Of a stretch of 19,964 nt of DNA, positions 1 to 9,083 are shown one piece after another. The notes under the pieces are model-generated. The model ran no database searches. It was not told the origin of the DNA and worked only from the letters and a program-made list of their open reading frames with translations. Source of the stretch: Alphaproteobacteria bacterium (GTDB taxonomy: Bacteria > Pseudomonadota > Alphaproteobacteria > Rhizobiales > Aestuariivirgaceae); the NCBI GenBank assembly GCA_020441605.1, contig JAGRLX010000039.1, positions 1-19,964 on the forward strand, given 5' to 3'. The first letter of the stretch is position 1; each line of letters starts with the position of its first letter. The position numbers were made by a program, and so were the translations under genes.

Positions 1-1128
<1,128 letters not shown>

Positions 1129-1770
1129 ATGTCGAGAGATCTTCAGACGGGCATGGAAGCCACGCTGAATGCCGCCCCCGTGGTGCCCGTGATGGTCATC
1201 GAGTCCATCGCCGACGCCGTTCCATTGGCCAGGGCTCTTGTGAGAGGCGGCCTTCCAGTTCTGGAAATCACCCTTCGCACAGCGGTGGCGCTGGATTGCA
1301 TCCGCGCTATCATAGCCGAGGTGGAAGGTGCTATCGTCGGTGCGGGAACCGTGCTCGACGCGCGGCAGATGGCAGAATGCAACAAACTCGGTTGCGCCTT
1401 TGCGGTGTCGCCCGGATCATCTCCGAAGCTTCTCGATTCGGCGGCGGATACAGCCATGCCGCTGCTGCCGGGCGGTGTCACCGCGTCCGAATGTATGGCC
1501 CTTCTCGATCGCGGCTACCGCCTGCAGAAGTTTTTCCCTGCCGAGCCCGCCGGTGGCGTGAACTATCTTTCGTCTCTGGCCTCGCCCCTGCCGCAGATCC
1601 GCTTCTGCCCCACCGGCGGCATCAACCTTCAGAACGCCGCCACCTATCTGAAGCTTGCCAATGTGATCACCATCGGCGGCTCGTGGATGGCGCCAAAGAA
1701 GTTGATCGAGGCAAAGGACTGGGCGGGAATCGAGAAGCTTGCCCGTGAGGCGGCAAGCCTCAGGGGCTGA
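1129..1770 (+). CDS. eda: 2-keto-3-deoxy-6-phosphogluconate (KDPG) aldolase
   Basis: A class I (Schiff-base) aldolase of 213 residues, the same length as the E. coli enzyme. It splits KDPG into pyruvate and glyceraldehyde 3-phosphate, the last step of the Entner-Doudoroff pathway. Visible signatures are PVVPVMVIES near the N terminus, LEITLR with the catalytic Glu at about residue 46, GAGTVLD at 71-77, the Schiff-base Lys at about 134 in KFFPAE, and the phosphate-binding FCPTGGI at 159-165. The ATG follows the edd stop codon with no gap, and the total length supports this start over the Met at residue 9. Its last 11 bp overlap the 3' end of the convergent DUF599 gene. Hydroxyglutarate aldolase activity is a known side reaction of this family. 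Confidence 0.96.
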   Translation: MSRDLQTGMEATLNAAPVVPVMVIESIADAVPLARALVRGGLPVLEITLRTAVALDCIRAIIAEVEGAIVGAGTVLDARQMAECNKLGCAFAVSPGSSPKLLDSAADTAMPLLPGGVTASECMALLDRGYRLQKFFPAEPAGGVNYLSSLASPLPQIRFCPTGGINLQNAATYLKLANVITIGGSWMAPKKLIEAKDWAGIEKLAREAASLRG

Positions 1771-2494
1771 TCTTGTTCAGGGCCTCGACATAGCGCGCAA
1801 TGGCCTTGGCGACCGGTGAATAGAGCTGCCTGTAGTAAAGCACACAGGTGATGAGGATCGTCGCCACGATGGCGACATAGGGGCCCGCGAAGAGAAACAG
1901 CGCCGCAACGGCATAGTAGAAACCGCGGATGCCGGCGTTGATGCTGCGCACGCATTCGGTGAGAACGATCGCCGCCTGTTCGCCCATGATCCGGGTTTCG
2001 ACCGAATGGGCAGGGGTCGCCTGCAGGCCACCCAGCAGCGCCAGCACATACGCCATCTTGCGCAGCGCATAGGTGAAGGCGAAGAAACACAGGGCCATCA
2101 TCAAGGTGAGCAACGAAAAATAGAGCGAGAACAATTCCACCGATTGTGTTGTATCGAGGAAATGCAACTCGCGCGTCACGTGGTAGACGGTCTTCACATT
2201 GATCAGGGTGCCGACGAGGCTGGCCAGAACGATGAGCGTCGCCGAACCGAAATATGAGATCGAATTCGAGATATGTCCCAGCAGGATGGCGTCGAATACG
2301 CGATGCTCACGGTCGATTGCCTGGTGCATCTGCAACCAGCGGAGCCGCACGGCATGAAGCTGGCTGTTGAGCGATCCTTGGCCGATCAGCCTGAGGATTT
2401 GCGAATAGAGGGCCCACAAGCCGAAGATAAGCGCCACTGCGATAATTTCCGGCGCCTCGAAATCAACAGGTATATAGGCTGTGATGGCGTTCAT
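1760..2494 (-). CDS. DUF599 family integral membrane protein
   Basis: A 244-residue membrane protein of unknown function. Hydrophobic stretches that look like membrane segments fall at about residues 15-33, 80-100, 120-145 and 190-220. The segment GIRGFYYAVAALFLFAGP (about 188-205), preceded by a conserved-looking helix with Arg and Asn, matches what I recall of the DUF599 family; there is no known catalytic motif. The start ATG overlaps the prfC stop as ATGA, so the gene is probably translated by coupling from the prfC mRNA. Its 3' end overlaps that of eda on the other strand by 11 bp. The prfC link may only reflect shared transcription; I assign no function. Confidence 0.85.
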   Translation of the reverse strand: MNAITAYIPVDFEAPEIIAVALIFGLWALYSQILRLIGQGSLNSQLHAVRLRWLQMHQAIDREHRVFDAILLGHISNSISYFGSATLIVLASLVGTLINVKTVYHVTRELHFLDTTQSVELFSLYFSLLTLMMALCFFAFTYALRKMAYVLALLGGLQATPAHSVETRIMGEQAAIVLTECVRSINAGIRGFYYAVAALFLFAGPYVAIVATILITCVLYYRQLYSPVAKAIARYVEALNKISP

Positions 2495-4074
2495 GCCGGC
2501 TTGTGCATCTCCTTGATTTCGGCGGTCCTGATGCCGGGAGCACGTTCCAGGGTATAGTTCAGGCTGAATGCCGATTGCGCCATGAAGACCGGATCGCCGT
2601 CAAGATCGTTGGCGATCGAAAACCGGTTGGCGGTGATGAATTCATCCAGCTTCTTGGGATCGTCGCAGGATATCCAGCGCATCACCTCGTACCGGGCTGG
2701 CTCGAAGCTGACGGGAACACCATATTCACTGGCAAGCCGGTCGGCCAGCACGTCGAGTTGCAGCGCCCCCACCACACCGACAATCGCGGCCGAACCGTCC
2801 ACCGGCAGAAACAATTGTACGACGCCCTCCTCGGCAAGCTGCTCCAGGGCTTCGCGCAGCTTCTTGGCTTTCATGGGATCGCCCAGCTTGACGCGCCGCA
2901 GGATTTCCGGGGCGAAGCTCGGAACGCCGGTGAACACCAGGTCCTCGCCCTCGGTCAGGGTATCGCCGATGCGCAGAAGCCCGTGATTGGGAATCCCCAC
3001 CACATCGCCGGCATAGGCCTCATCGGCGATCGATCGATCCTGGGCGAAGAAGAACTGCGGCGCGGTGAGTGCCACGGTTTTTCCGGTGCGCACCAATTTC
3101 ACCTTCATGCCGCGTGTGAGCTTGCCGGAGGCAAGCCGCATGAAGGCGATCCGGTCGCGGTGGTTTGGGTCCATGTTGGCCTGGATCTTGAACACGATCC
3201 CGGTCATTTTCGGCTCGTTCGCATGGACGACACGCGACGAGGCCTGTTGATCGCGCGGCGGCGGGGCATAGGCAATCAGCGCCTCGAGGAGATCGCGCAC
3301 GCCGAAATTCTTCAGTGCCGAGCCAAAATAGACGGGGCTCAGGTGACCTTCGAGAAATGACTGCCGGTCGAAGCTATGGCAGAGATCGCGCACCAGCTCG
3401 ATTTCATCGCGCCACCCGGACAAGGCATCTCCCTTGAGCAGCTTGCCAATCAACGGATCGTCGGGACCGGACACGGCAACACCCTCCGGCTCCTTTTCGA
3501 GTTGGCGGACGCGTGGCGACGTCAGATCATAGGTGCCAGCGAAATCCTTGCCCTGGCCGATGGGCCAGACCATGGGCGCAACCGTCAGCGCCAGGCCTTT
3601 TTCGATTTCGTCGAGCAGGTCGAGCGGCTCGCGGGATTCGCGATCCATCTTGTTGACGAAGGTGATGATCGGAATGTCCCGCAGGCGACAAATCTCGAAG
3701 AGTTTGCGAGTGCGGGCCTCGATACCCTTGGCCGCGTCGATCACCATGACGGCGGCATCGACAGCCGTGAGCGTGCGGTAGGTGTCCTCGGAGAAGTCCT
3801 CATGACCTGGCGTGTCGAGGAGGTTAAAGACCACCCCGCCATATTCGAAGGTCATGACCGATGTGACCACGGAGATGCCGCGGGCCTTTTCGATCGACAT
3901 CCAGTCCGAACGGGTGCGGCGGCGGTCACCTTTGGCGCGCACCTGGCCGGCCAGCTGGATGGCACCGCCAAACAGCAGAAGCTTTTCGGTCAGCGTGGTC
4001 TTGCCGGCGTCCGGATGGGAGATAATTGCAAAAGTGCGCCTGCGCGCCACTTCTTGTTCAAGCGGATTCGTCAC
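2491..4074 (-). CDS. prfC: Peptide chain release factor 3 (RF3), translational GTPase
   Basis: RF3 is a GTPase that helps remove RF1/RF2 from the ribosome after peptide release. The protein has 527 residues (E. coli RF3 has 529) and aligns end to end with it from memory. The GTPase motifs are G1 SHPDAGKTT at 19-27, G3 DTPGHED at 87-93 and G4 NKMD at 141-144, followed by domains 2 and 3, including the FKIQANMDPNHRDR stretch typical of RF3 rather than EF-G. The start is GTG, with only a weak GGAA upstream. A nearby ATG (4076) is out of frame and runs straight into TGA. It is the first gene of a two-gene unit with the DUF599 protein and is divergent from glk. Confidence 0.97.
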   Translation of the reverse strand: MTNPLEQEVARRRTFAIISHPDAGKTTLTEKLLLFGGAIQLAGQVRAKGDRRRTRSDWMSIEKARGISVVTSVMTFEYGGVVFNLLDTPGHEDFSEDTYRTLTAVDAAVMVIDAAKGIEARTRKLFEICRLRDIPIITFVNKMDRESREPLDLLDEIEKGLALTVAPMVWPIGQGKDFAGTYDLTSPRVRQLEKEPEGVAVSGPDDPLIGKLLKGDALSGWRDEIELVRDLCHSFDRQSFLEGHLSPVYFGSALKNFGVRDLLEALIAYAPPPRDQQASSRVVHANEPKMTGIVFKIQANMDPNHRDRIAFMRLASGKLTRGMKVKLVRTGKTVALTAPQFFFAQDRSIADEAYAGDVVGIPNHGLLRIGDTLTEGEDLVFTGVPSFAPEILRRVKLGDPMKAKKLREALEQLAEEGVVQLFLPVDGSAAIVGVVGALQLDVLADRLASEYGVPVSFEPARYEVMRWISCDDPKKLDEFITANRFSIANDLDGDPVFMAQSAFSLNYTLERAPGIRTAEIKEMHKPA

Positions 4075-4191
4075 ATCAGTTCCATAGATGAAAGAGTTGG
4101 CCGCTTCCTAGACTCGATTTCCCCAAGCGTCCAGTCTTCGCTGTTGCCCTTGGGCCCGTCCCGTGGCACTTGAGGAGTCCAGAGGCAGACC
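4075..4191. promoter_or_regulatory. Divergent intergenic region prfC / glk
   Basis: These 117 bp must hold the promoters of both prfC (leftward) and the glk operon (rightward). I find no clear sigma-70 -35/-10 pair and no long palindrome. A purine-rich GAGGAG at 4172-4177 and GAGG at 4182-4185 precede the glk ATG; the latter, with 6 nt spacing, is the likely ribosome binding site. Confidence 0.5.
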
Positions 4192-5145
4192 ATGACAGAA
4201 CCAGCACTTGTCGGTGACATCGGAGGTACAAATTCCCGTTTCGGACTGGTGATCCCTGGATCATTCGACATTCGGGACATCGACGTCCTGAAGAATGACC
4301 GGTTCGGTTCGCTGGAAGATGCGATGCGGGCCTATCTCTCCGCACGGGGGATCGATTCGACGACTGCGGCGGCGGTGGCGGTGGCCGGTCCTGTCGACGG
4401 CGAGGTGGTGTCGCTTACCAACCGCAACTGGAGCTTCACCCGCGAGTCACTCGGCCGTGCGGCGGGCGCCAGACAGTTTCATCTGCTCAATGACTTCGAG
4501 GCACTTGCCCTATCCTTGCCGCACCTGGGAGGTGACGATCTCATCCAGATCGGGGGCGAAGCACCATCCAGGCCTTCAGTCAAGATCGTGCTCGGTCCCG
4601 GCACCGGGCTTGGCATGGCAACGCTTGCCCCGCTGCCCCGGGGCGGCTGGATGGCGCTGCCCGGCGAGGTGGGACACATCACACTCCCGGTCGTGACCCA
4701 GGAAGAGTTCGACTGGCGCGAGAAGATGTCGATACCCGGCATTCCCTTCGAATCCGAAGATGCGATCACCGGCGGGGGGCTGTTGCGGATGTACCGGGCG
4801 GTGGCCAGTCCCCCGGTCCTCGATACGCCCGAAGCGGTGTTGCAGGCTGCCCTCGCAGGGGCCGATCCAGCAGCGGCGAAGACATTGGATCAATTCATCA
4901 CGTGGCTGGGGCGGATAGCCGGTGACGCCGCCATGACCATGCAAGCACATGGCGGGGTCTATCTCGCGGGAGGCATCGCACCTTCCATCGCCGGCAAGCT
5001 GCAAGAAGGGCCATTCCGCAGCATCTTCCAGGAGAAGGGCCGGCTCGCCCATGTCATGCGGCCGATTCCGGTCTATGTTATCGTTGATCGATTTCCGGCC
5101 TTCAAGGGTTGTGCGGCGGCCATCGCCGCAGCCCACAAGTCATGA
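4192..5145 (+). CDS. glk: Glucokinase (bacterial Glk family)
   Basis: ATP-dependent glucokinase, 317 residues (E. coli Glk has 321), phosphorylating cytoplasmic glucose to glucose 6-phosphate. Signatures are the N-terminal phosphate loop GDIGGTNSRFGL at 8-19, LNDFEA at 99-104 with the catalytic Asp at about 101, LGPGTGLGMA at 134-143 and ALPGEVGHITLP at 155-166. This is the Glk family proper and not ROK, because the ROK zinc-binding cysteine motif is absent. A GAGG at 4182-4185 supports this start. It heads an apparent plus-strand operon; pncA begins 8 bp after its stop. Its product feeds the Entner-Doudoroff pathway, whose edd-eda genes lie about 2.4 kb to the left. Confidence 0.95.
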   Translation: MTEPALVGDIGGTNSRFGLVIPGSFDIRDIDVLKNDRFGSLEDAMRAYLSARGIDSTTAAAVAVAGPVDGEVVSLTNRNWSFTRESLGRAAGARQFHLLNDFEALALSLPHLGGDDLIQIGGEAPSRPSVKIVLGPGTGLGMATLAPLPRGGWMALPGEVGHITLPVVTQEEFDWREKMSIPGIPFESEDAITGGGLLRMYRAVASPPVLDTPEAVLQAALAGADPAAAKTLDQFITWLGRIAGDAAMTMQAHGGVYLAGGIAPSIAGKLQEGPFRSIFQEKGRLAHVMRPIPVYVIVDRFPAFKGCAAAIAAAHKS

Positions 5146-5153
5146 GGTGAGGC

Positions 5154-5759
5154 ATGCGCAAGGCGACCGACGTTCTTCTCGTCATCGATGTCCAGAACGA
5201 TTTCTGTCCAGGCGGCAACCTGGCGGTGCCCGGCGGCAGCGAGGTCGTGCCCTTGATCAACCGTCTGGCGCATGGCTTTGCCCACGTGCTACTGACCCAG
5301 GACTGGCATCCTGCCGGGCATTCCTCCTTCGCCTCCAGCCATACGGGCAAGGCACCGTTCGAGGTGATCGACATGCCCTACGGTCCGCAGACCTTGTGGC
5401 CCGATCATTGCGTGCAGAACACCGTCGGGGCGGCCTTCCACACGGGGCTGGACATTCCTCATGCTGAACTCATCATCCGCAAGGGATTCCGGACGGCAAT
5501 CGACAGCTATTCGGCCTTCTTCGAAAATGACCACAAGACGCCGACCGGCCTGGGCGGCTATTTGAAGGAGCGTGGCTTCACTCATGTCACCTGCGTCGGC
5601 CTGGCCTTCGACTTCTGCGTGAGGTTTTCCGCCGAGGATGCGCGGGCACTCGGCTTCGACACCGACGTGATCGAAGGCGCCTGCCGGGCCATCGACCTCA
5701 ACGGTTCGGCAGACGCCACCCGCAGATCCTTCACCGAACGCGGAATCACTCTCGCATGA
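5154..5759 (+). CDS. pncA: Nicotinamidase (isochorismatase-fold amidohydrolase)
   Basis: Hydrolyses nicotinamide to nicotinate and ammonia in NAD salvage; many homologues also accept pyrazinamide. It has 201 residues. The catalytic triad is visible as Asp12 (VIDVQNDF), Lys110 (IIRKGF) and Cys155 (AFDFCV). The metal site is Asp50 and His52 (TQDWHP) together with His85 (WPDHCVQ). The WPDHCVQ and FFEND features favour nicotinamidase over other isochorismatase-like hydrolases. A GAGGTGAGG run just before the ATG is a strong ribosome binding site. The gene sits 8 bp after glk and overlaps the following FAH-family gene by ATGA, so the two are likely translationally coupled. Confidence 0.94.
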   Translation: MRKATDVLLVIDVQNDFCPGGNLAVPGGSEVVPLINRLAHGFAHVLLTQDWHPAGHSSFASSHTGKAPFEVIDMPYGPQTLWPDHCVQNTVGAAFHTGLDIPHAELIIRKGFRTAIDSYSAFFENDHKTPTGLGGYLKERGFTHVTCVGLAFDFCVRFSAEDARALGFDTDVIEGACRAIDLNGSADATRRSFTERGITLA

Positions 5760-6400
5760 CCCTCGCCTTCGCCGCTCCAGCGCAGATCACCATCCCGGTA
5801 GCGGGATCCTCGTCGCTCTTCCCGGTTCGCCGCATCTATTGCGTCGGCCGGAACTATGCCGAGCATATCAAGGAAATGGGCAACGACCTCAAGGGCACAC
5901 CGATCTTCTTCCAGAAGCCCGCGGATGCCATCGTGCTCGACGGGCGGTTTCCTTATCCGCCAGCCAGCGACGACGTGCACCATGAGATCGAACTGGTGGT
6001 GGCGCTGGGTCCGGGGGCTACGGTCTTCGGCCATGCCGTAGGCCTCGATATGACCAGGCGCGACCTGCAGTCGGAAGCAAAGAAAGGCGGGAAGCCCTGG
6101 GAAGGTGCCAAAGCCTTCGACCATTCGGCTCCCGTGAGCGTTATCGTTGCCGGCAGCTCGGCCCTGGTGCGTGGCGCCATCACACTCGACGTGAATGGGC
6201 AGCGCCGCCAGACCGCCGACATCTCCGAGATGATCTGGAATGTCAGCGAGATCATGGCCGAGCTCTCCAAGCTCTATGAATTGAAGGCTGGCGATCTCAT
6301 CTTCACCGGAACGCCATCCGGCGTCGGCCCCGTACAGAGAGGCGACAAGCTGCATGCGGAAATCGCAGGGGTAGGTGGGCTCGACGTCACTGTAGTCTGA
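5756..6400 (+). CDS. Fumarylacetoacetate hydrolase (FAH) family protein, acylpyruvase-like
   Basis: A 214-residue single-domain FAH-fold enzyme resembling E. coli YcgM and the FAHD1 acylpyruvase/oxaloacetate-acting group. Such enzymes cleave carbon-carbon bonds in 2,4-dioxo acids such as acylpyruvates or fumarylpyruvate, or act on oxaloacetate. Visible features are CVGRNYAEH (29-37), the metal-binding Glu77 and Glu79 in HHEIELVVALG, Asp98 in GLDMT, the KPWEGAKAFD stretch (113-122) and FTGTPSGVGP (183-192). Its ATG overlaps the pncA stop. The nicotinamidase neighbour might suggest nicotinate catabolism, but no nicotinate hydroxylase or other pathway gene is present, so the substrate stays open. 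Confidence 0.88.
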   Translation: MTLAFAAPAQITIPVAGSSSLFPVRRIYCVGRNYAEHIKEMGNDLKGTPIFFQKPADAIVLDGRFPYPPASDDVHHEIELVVALGPGATVFGHAVGLDMTRRDLQSEAKKGGKPWEGAKAFDHSAPVSVIVAGSSALVRGAITLDVNGQRRQTADISEMIWNVSEIMAELSKLYELKAGDLIFTGTPSGVGPVQRGDKLHAEIAGVGGLDVTVV

Positions 6401-6427
6401 GCGGCAAACAATATAGGTCAGGTCGCC

Positions 6428-7312
6428 ATGACCCCGCGCATGACGGGCATCCTACTGATGATGGCCTCAATGGTTGTCTTCACCCTGCTCGATGCCTCGG
6501 CCAAATATGTGATGCACAGCCTGCCGCCGCCCGTAGCGGTCTTCTTCCGCTATTTTGTGGCAGCACTTCTTTCGGCTGGGGTCGTCATGAAGGCGGGAGG
6601 CCCTTCGCTGCTCGTGACCAGATATCCTTTCCTCCAAGTCGTGCGCGGTTTGCTGCTTATGGTGTCCACGGTCTTCAATTTCATAGCGATGAGCCATCTG
6701 CAACTGGCACAGACAGCTGCAATCTTCTTCACAATTCCCCTGTGGGTCTGCGCCCTGTCCGTACCCTTGCTGGGCGAGCAGGTCGGCTACCGCCGGTGGA
6801 TCGCCGTGACGATCGGCTTTCTCGGCGTTCTGGTCATCATGCGACCGGGAACCGGCAGCTTCCATTGGGCGATGTTATTCTCGATAGCTGCGTCGATCTG
6901 CGGGGCAACCTACAACATCGTCACGCGCAAGGTCAGTGGCGGCGATCGGGCCGAAACATCGCTCTTCTACGTGAGTGTCATCGGCGCCACTGCCGCTTCC
7001 TTTCCCCTGCCGTGGACCTGGCAATTGCCCCAGGGCATCGCCTGGCCCTTGCTGATCTTCATGGGGCTGGCGGGAGGTATCGGCCACTACATGCTGATCC
7101 AGGCCCATCGACTGGCACCCGCCAGCGTTCTCGCACCCTTCGTCTACACACAGATCGTGTGGATGATCATCGTCGGGTTCCTGGTGTTCAGGGACGTTCC
7201 AGACCTTTGGACGCTCGTTGGCGCCTTCATCGTTGTCTCCAGCGGCCTGTTCGTCTTTGCCCGTGAGCGCAAGTTGGGACGGGAGACGAGCGTGCCCGCA
7301 CCCGGCGATTGA
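6428..7312 (+). CDS. EamA/DMT-superfamily membrane transporter
   Basis: A 294-residue inner-membrane protein of the drug/metabolite transporter superfamily with two EamA repeats (about 5-135 and 150-280) and about ten hydrophobic segments. Typical features are the N-terminal DASAKY after the first helix, the VVRGLLLMVST segment, the LGFLGVLVIMRPG-like end of repeat 1 (here GFLGVLVIMRPG), and APFVYTQIVWMIIVGFLVF in repeat 2. Members export amino acids, metabolites or purine-like compounds; the substrate cannot be read from sequence. It follows the FAH-family gene after 27 bp with a weak AGG ribosome site and is probably the last gene of the glk operon. It converges on the sulfatase gene. Confidence 0.88.
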   Translation: MTPRMTGILLMMASMVVFTLLDASAKYVMHSLPPPVAVFFRYFVAALLSAGVVMKAGGPSLLVTRYPFLQVVRGLLLMVSTVFNFIAMSHLQLAQTAAIFFTIPLWVCALSVPLLGEQVGYRRWIAVTIGFLGVLVIMRPGTGSFHWAMLFSIAASICGATYNIVTRKVSGGDRAETSLFYVSVIGATAASFPLPWTWQLPQGIAWPLLIFMGLAGGIGHYMLIQAHRLAPASVLAPFVYTQIVWMIIVGFLVFRDVPDLWTLVGAFIVVSSGLFVFARERKLGRETSVPAPGD

Positions 7313-7348
7313 TCACTTCGTGTCGCCTCGGTCCATGGCGACCTTCAC

Positions 7349-8965
7349 CTAGCCGTGAGCATTGTCCATCCGCCAGAGCGACAGCAGCTTCGGCAAGGCG
7401 ACATTCCAGTCCAACACTCCAGCCTCCGCTGCCCAGGCATCATAAGCGCGCGTCAATTGCTTGGTCAGCGGTTCGTTGCGCCCCATGAGATCGTTCAACT
7501 CGGTGCGATCACGCTCCATGTCGTAGAGTTCCCACGGCTGATTGAACTTGCGCACCAGCTTGAAATTGCCGATCCGTACTGCCGCATTGCCTTCGTGCTC
7601 CCAGAACAGCGGCCTTTCGCGGTGCCAGTTCCGGCCTTCAATCAGTGGTGTAATGTCTTCGCCATCGAGTTTCTGGATCGCGGCACCGCCCAATTCCGAG
7701 GGATAGGCCACGCCGGTCGCCGACAGGATGGTCGGAAGCAGATCGATGACGTGACAGGGTTCATGGGCAACGCGAGGCTGCGTGATCCGGCGCGGCCAGT
7801 GGGCGATCAGTGGTGTCGAAATGCCTCCCTCATGCACCCAATGCTTGAACAGGCGGAAGGGCGCATTCGAAACATTGGCCCAAGGCAGATCGTAGCTCAT
7901 GTAGGTCAGGGGTCCGCCAGGACGGAGACCGGGGCGATTTCCCATGGTGATCCTGCGGCCGTCATTATGAATGTCGGGCATGAATTTTGCCCATCCATCC
8001 TCGGCCATGAATTCGGCACAGCCGCCGTTGTCGGACAGGAAAAGGATGAGGGTGTCCTCGAACTGGCCGAGGCGTTTCAACGTGGCGACGACTCGGCCGA
8101 TCGACTGGTCCATGCGATCGATCATCGCCGCATAAACTGCCATGCGGCTTGCCTCCCAGTCCTGCTGGCGAATGTCTCCCCATGGCCGCGCTTCGGCATC
8201 TCGTGGCGAAATCGCCCAATTGTGCTGCAGCACGCCACGGGAGGTCATTTCCTCATGGCGGGCCGTGCGGATCGCATCCCAACCCTTGGCATAGATGCCG
8301 TCATAGCGGGCGATGTCTTCCTCATGGGCGTGAAGCGGCCAGTGGGGCGCCGCATGGGCGAGATAGAGAAAGAACGGCTGGTCACGCGAGACGCTTTCCT
8401 CCATCATGCCGATTGCCTTGTCGGTGATGACATCGGTGAAATAGAAATCGGTCGGAGAAACCTCGACGCGGCTGTCGTCCTCCATGATGTAGTGTGGCGA
8501 GAAGAAGTGGGTAACGCCGTCGATGATGCCGAAGAACCGGTCGAAGCCCCGCTGCCGCGGCGTCGGCCGGTCGACATCGCCGACTCGCCAGGTGTCGACG
8601 AGCCGGGCCCAGAAGTCGCCGCCCACATGCCACTTGCCAGACATGAGGGTGCGATATCCTCCGAGACGCATCAGTTCGGCAATCGTGGCCGCGTCATTGC
8701 GGAGGTAGCCTTGGTAGGCCGGGCTGCCGAGATTGGCGCCCATATGCCCAATTCCGGCCTTGTGCGGATAGAGGCCTGTCAGCAGCGCCGCACGTGTTGG
8801 ACAGCACCGCGCGCAATTGTACATCGAGCTAAGCAAGGCGCCGTTCCGTGCCAGGGCATCGACATTGGGCGTCCTGATCTCCGATCCCATGAGCCCCAGG
8901 TCGGAGAATCCCATGTCATCGACGAGAACAAGGATGACATTCGGCCTTGCAGCGGTCGCAACCAT
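7349..8965 (-). CDS. Arylsulfatase-type sulfatase (formylglycine-dependent)
   Basis: A 538-residue type I sulfatase that hydrolyses sulfate esters. The signature CCPTRAALLTG starts at Cys54, the residue expected to be converted to formylglycine by a maturation enzyme not in this window. Metal and active-site residues visible are Asp16 and Asp17 (VDDMGFSD), Lys111 and His113 (SGKWH), His208 (APHWP), and Asp312 and Asn313 (LSDNGG). The N terminus goes straight into the fold (ARPNVILVLVDD) with no signal peptide, so it is probably cytoplasmic. It resembles arylsulfatase A-type enzymes more than choline-sulfatase BetC. GGGGGA lies only 3 nt before the ATG, a poor spacing. An intrinsic terminator lies just upstream. 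The natural substrate is unknown. Confidence 0.93.
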   Translation of the reverse strand: MVATAARPNVILVLVDDMGFSDLGLMGSEIRTPNVDALARNGALLSSMYNCARCCPTRAALLTGLYPHKAGIGHMGANLGSPAYQGYLRNDAATIAELMRLGGYRTLMSGKWHVGGDFWARLVDTWRVGDVDRPTPRQRGFDRFFGIIDGVTHFFSPHYIMEDDSRVEVSPTDFYFTDVITDKAIGMMEESVSRDQPFFLYLAHAAPHWPLHAHEEDIARYDGIYAKGWDAIRTARHEEMTSRGVLQHNWAISPRDAEARPWGDIRQQDWEASRMAVYAAMIDRMDQSIGRVVATLKRLGQFEDTLILFLSDNGGCAEFMAEDGWAKFMPDIHNDGRRITMGNRPGLRPGGPLTYMSYDLPWANVSNAPFRLFKHWVHEGGISTPLIAHWPRRITQPRVAHEPCHVIDLLPTILSATGVAYPSELGGAAIQKLDGEDITPLIEGRNWHRERPLFWEHEGNAAVRIGNFKLVRKFNQPWELYDMERDRTELNDLMGRNEPLTKQLTRAYDAWAAEAGVLDWNVALPKLLSLWRMDNAHG

Positions 8966-8987
8966 GGATCCCCCATGCTCTCATATC

Positions 8988-9024
8988 AAAAAAGGCCAGT
9001 CACGGAAGATACCGTCACTGGCCT
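8988..9024 (-). terminator. Intrinsic terminator downstream of the aldehyde dehydrogenase gene
   Basis: On the minus strand a stem with outer arms GGCCAGT/ACTGGCC (7 bp; 8994-9000 with 9017-9023), one C/C or G/G mismatch, and inner arms ACGG/CCGT (4 bp) closes a 6-nt loop and is followed at once by six T residues (8993-8988). This is a classical Rho-independent terminator for a leftward transcript. The plus strand has no T tract, so it acts on one strand. It ends only 22 nt before the sulfatase start codon. Confidence 0.85.
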
Positions 9025-9083
9025 CAAATAGAACAGGCATCGGCAACACGATCCTCATGGAACGCCGCCGTGCCGGCGTCATG

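Noticed and set aside
2503..3360. Long plus-strand frames opposite prfC (also 3376-4173)
   Set aside because: They are antisense to a highly conserved GTPase and have no protein-like motif.
7322..7342. Possible terminator between the DMT transporter and the sulfatase (6-bp stem GTCGCC/GGCGAC, 9-nt loop)
   Set aside because: The stem is short, the loop is long, and no T tract follows on either strand.
7355..9031. A 558-codon open frame on the plus strand opposite the sulfatase
   Set aside because: It mirrors the sulfatase gene in a high-GC region, has no recognisable motif, and the sulfatase on the other strand has complete catalytic motifs.
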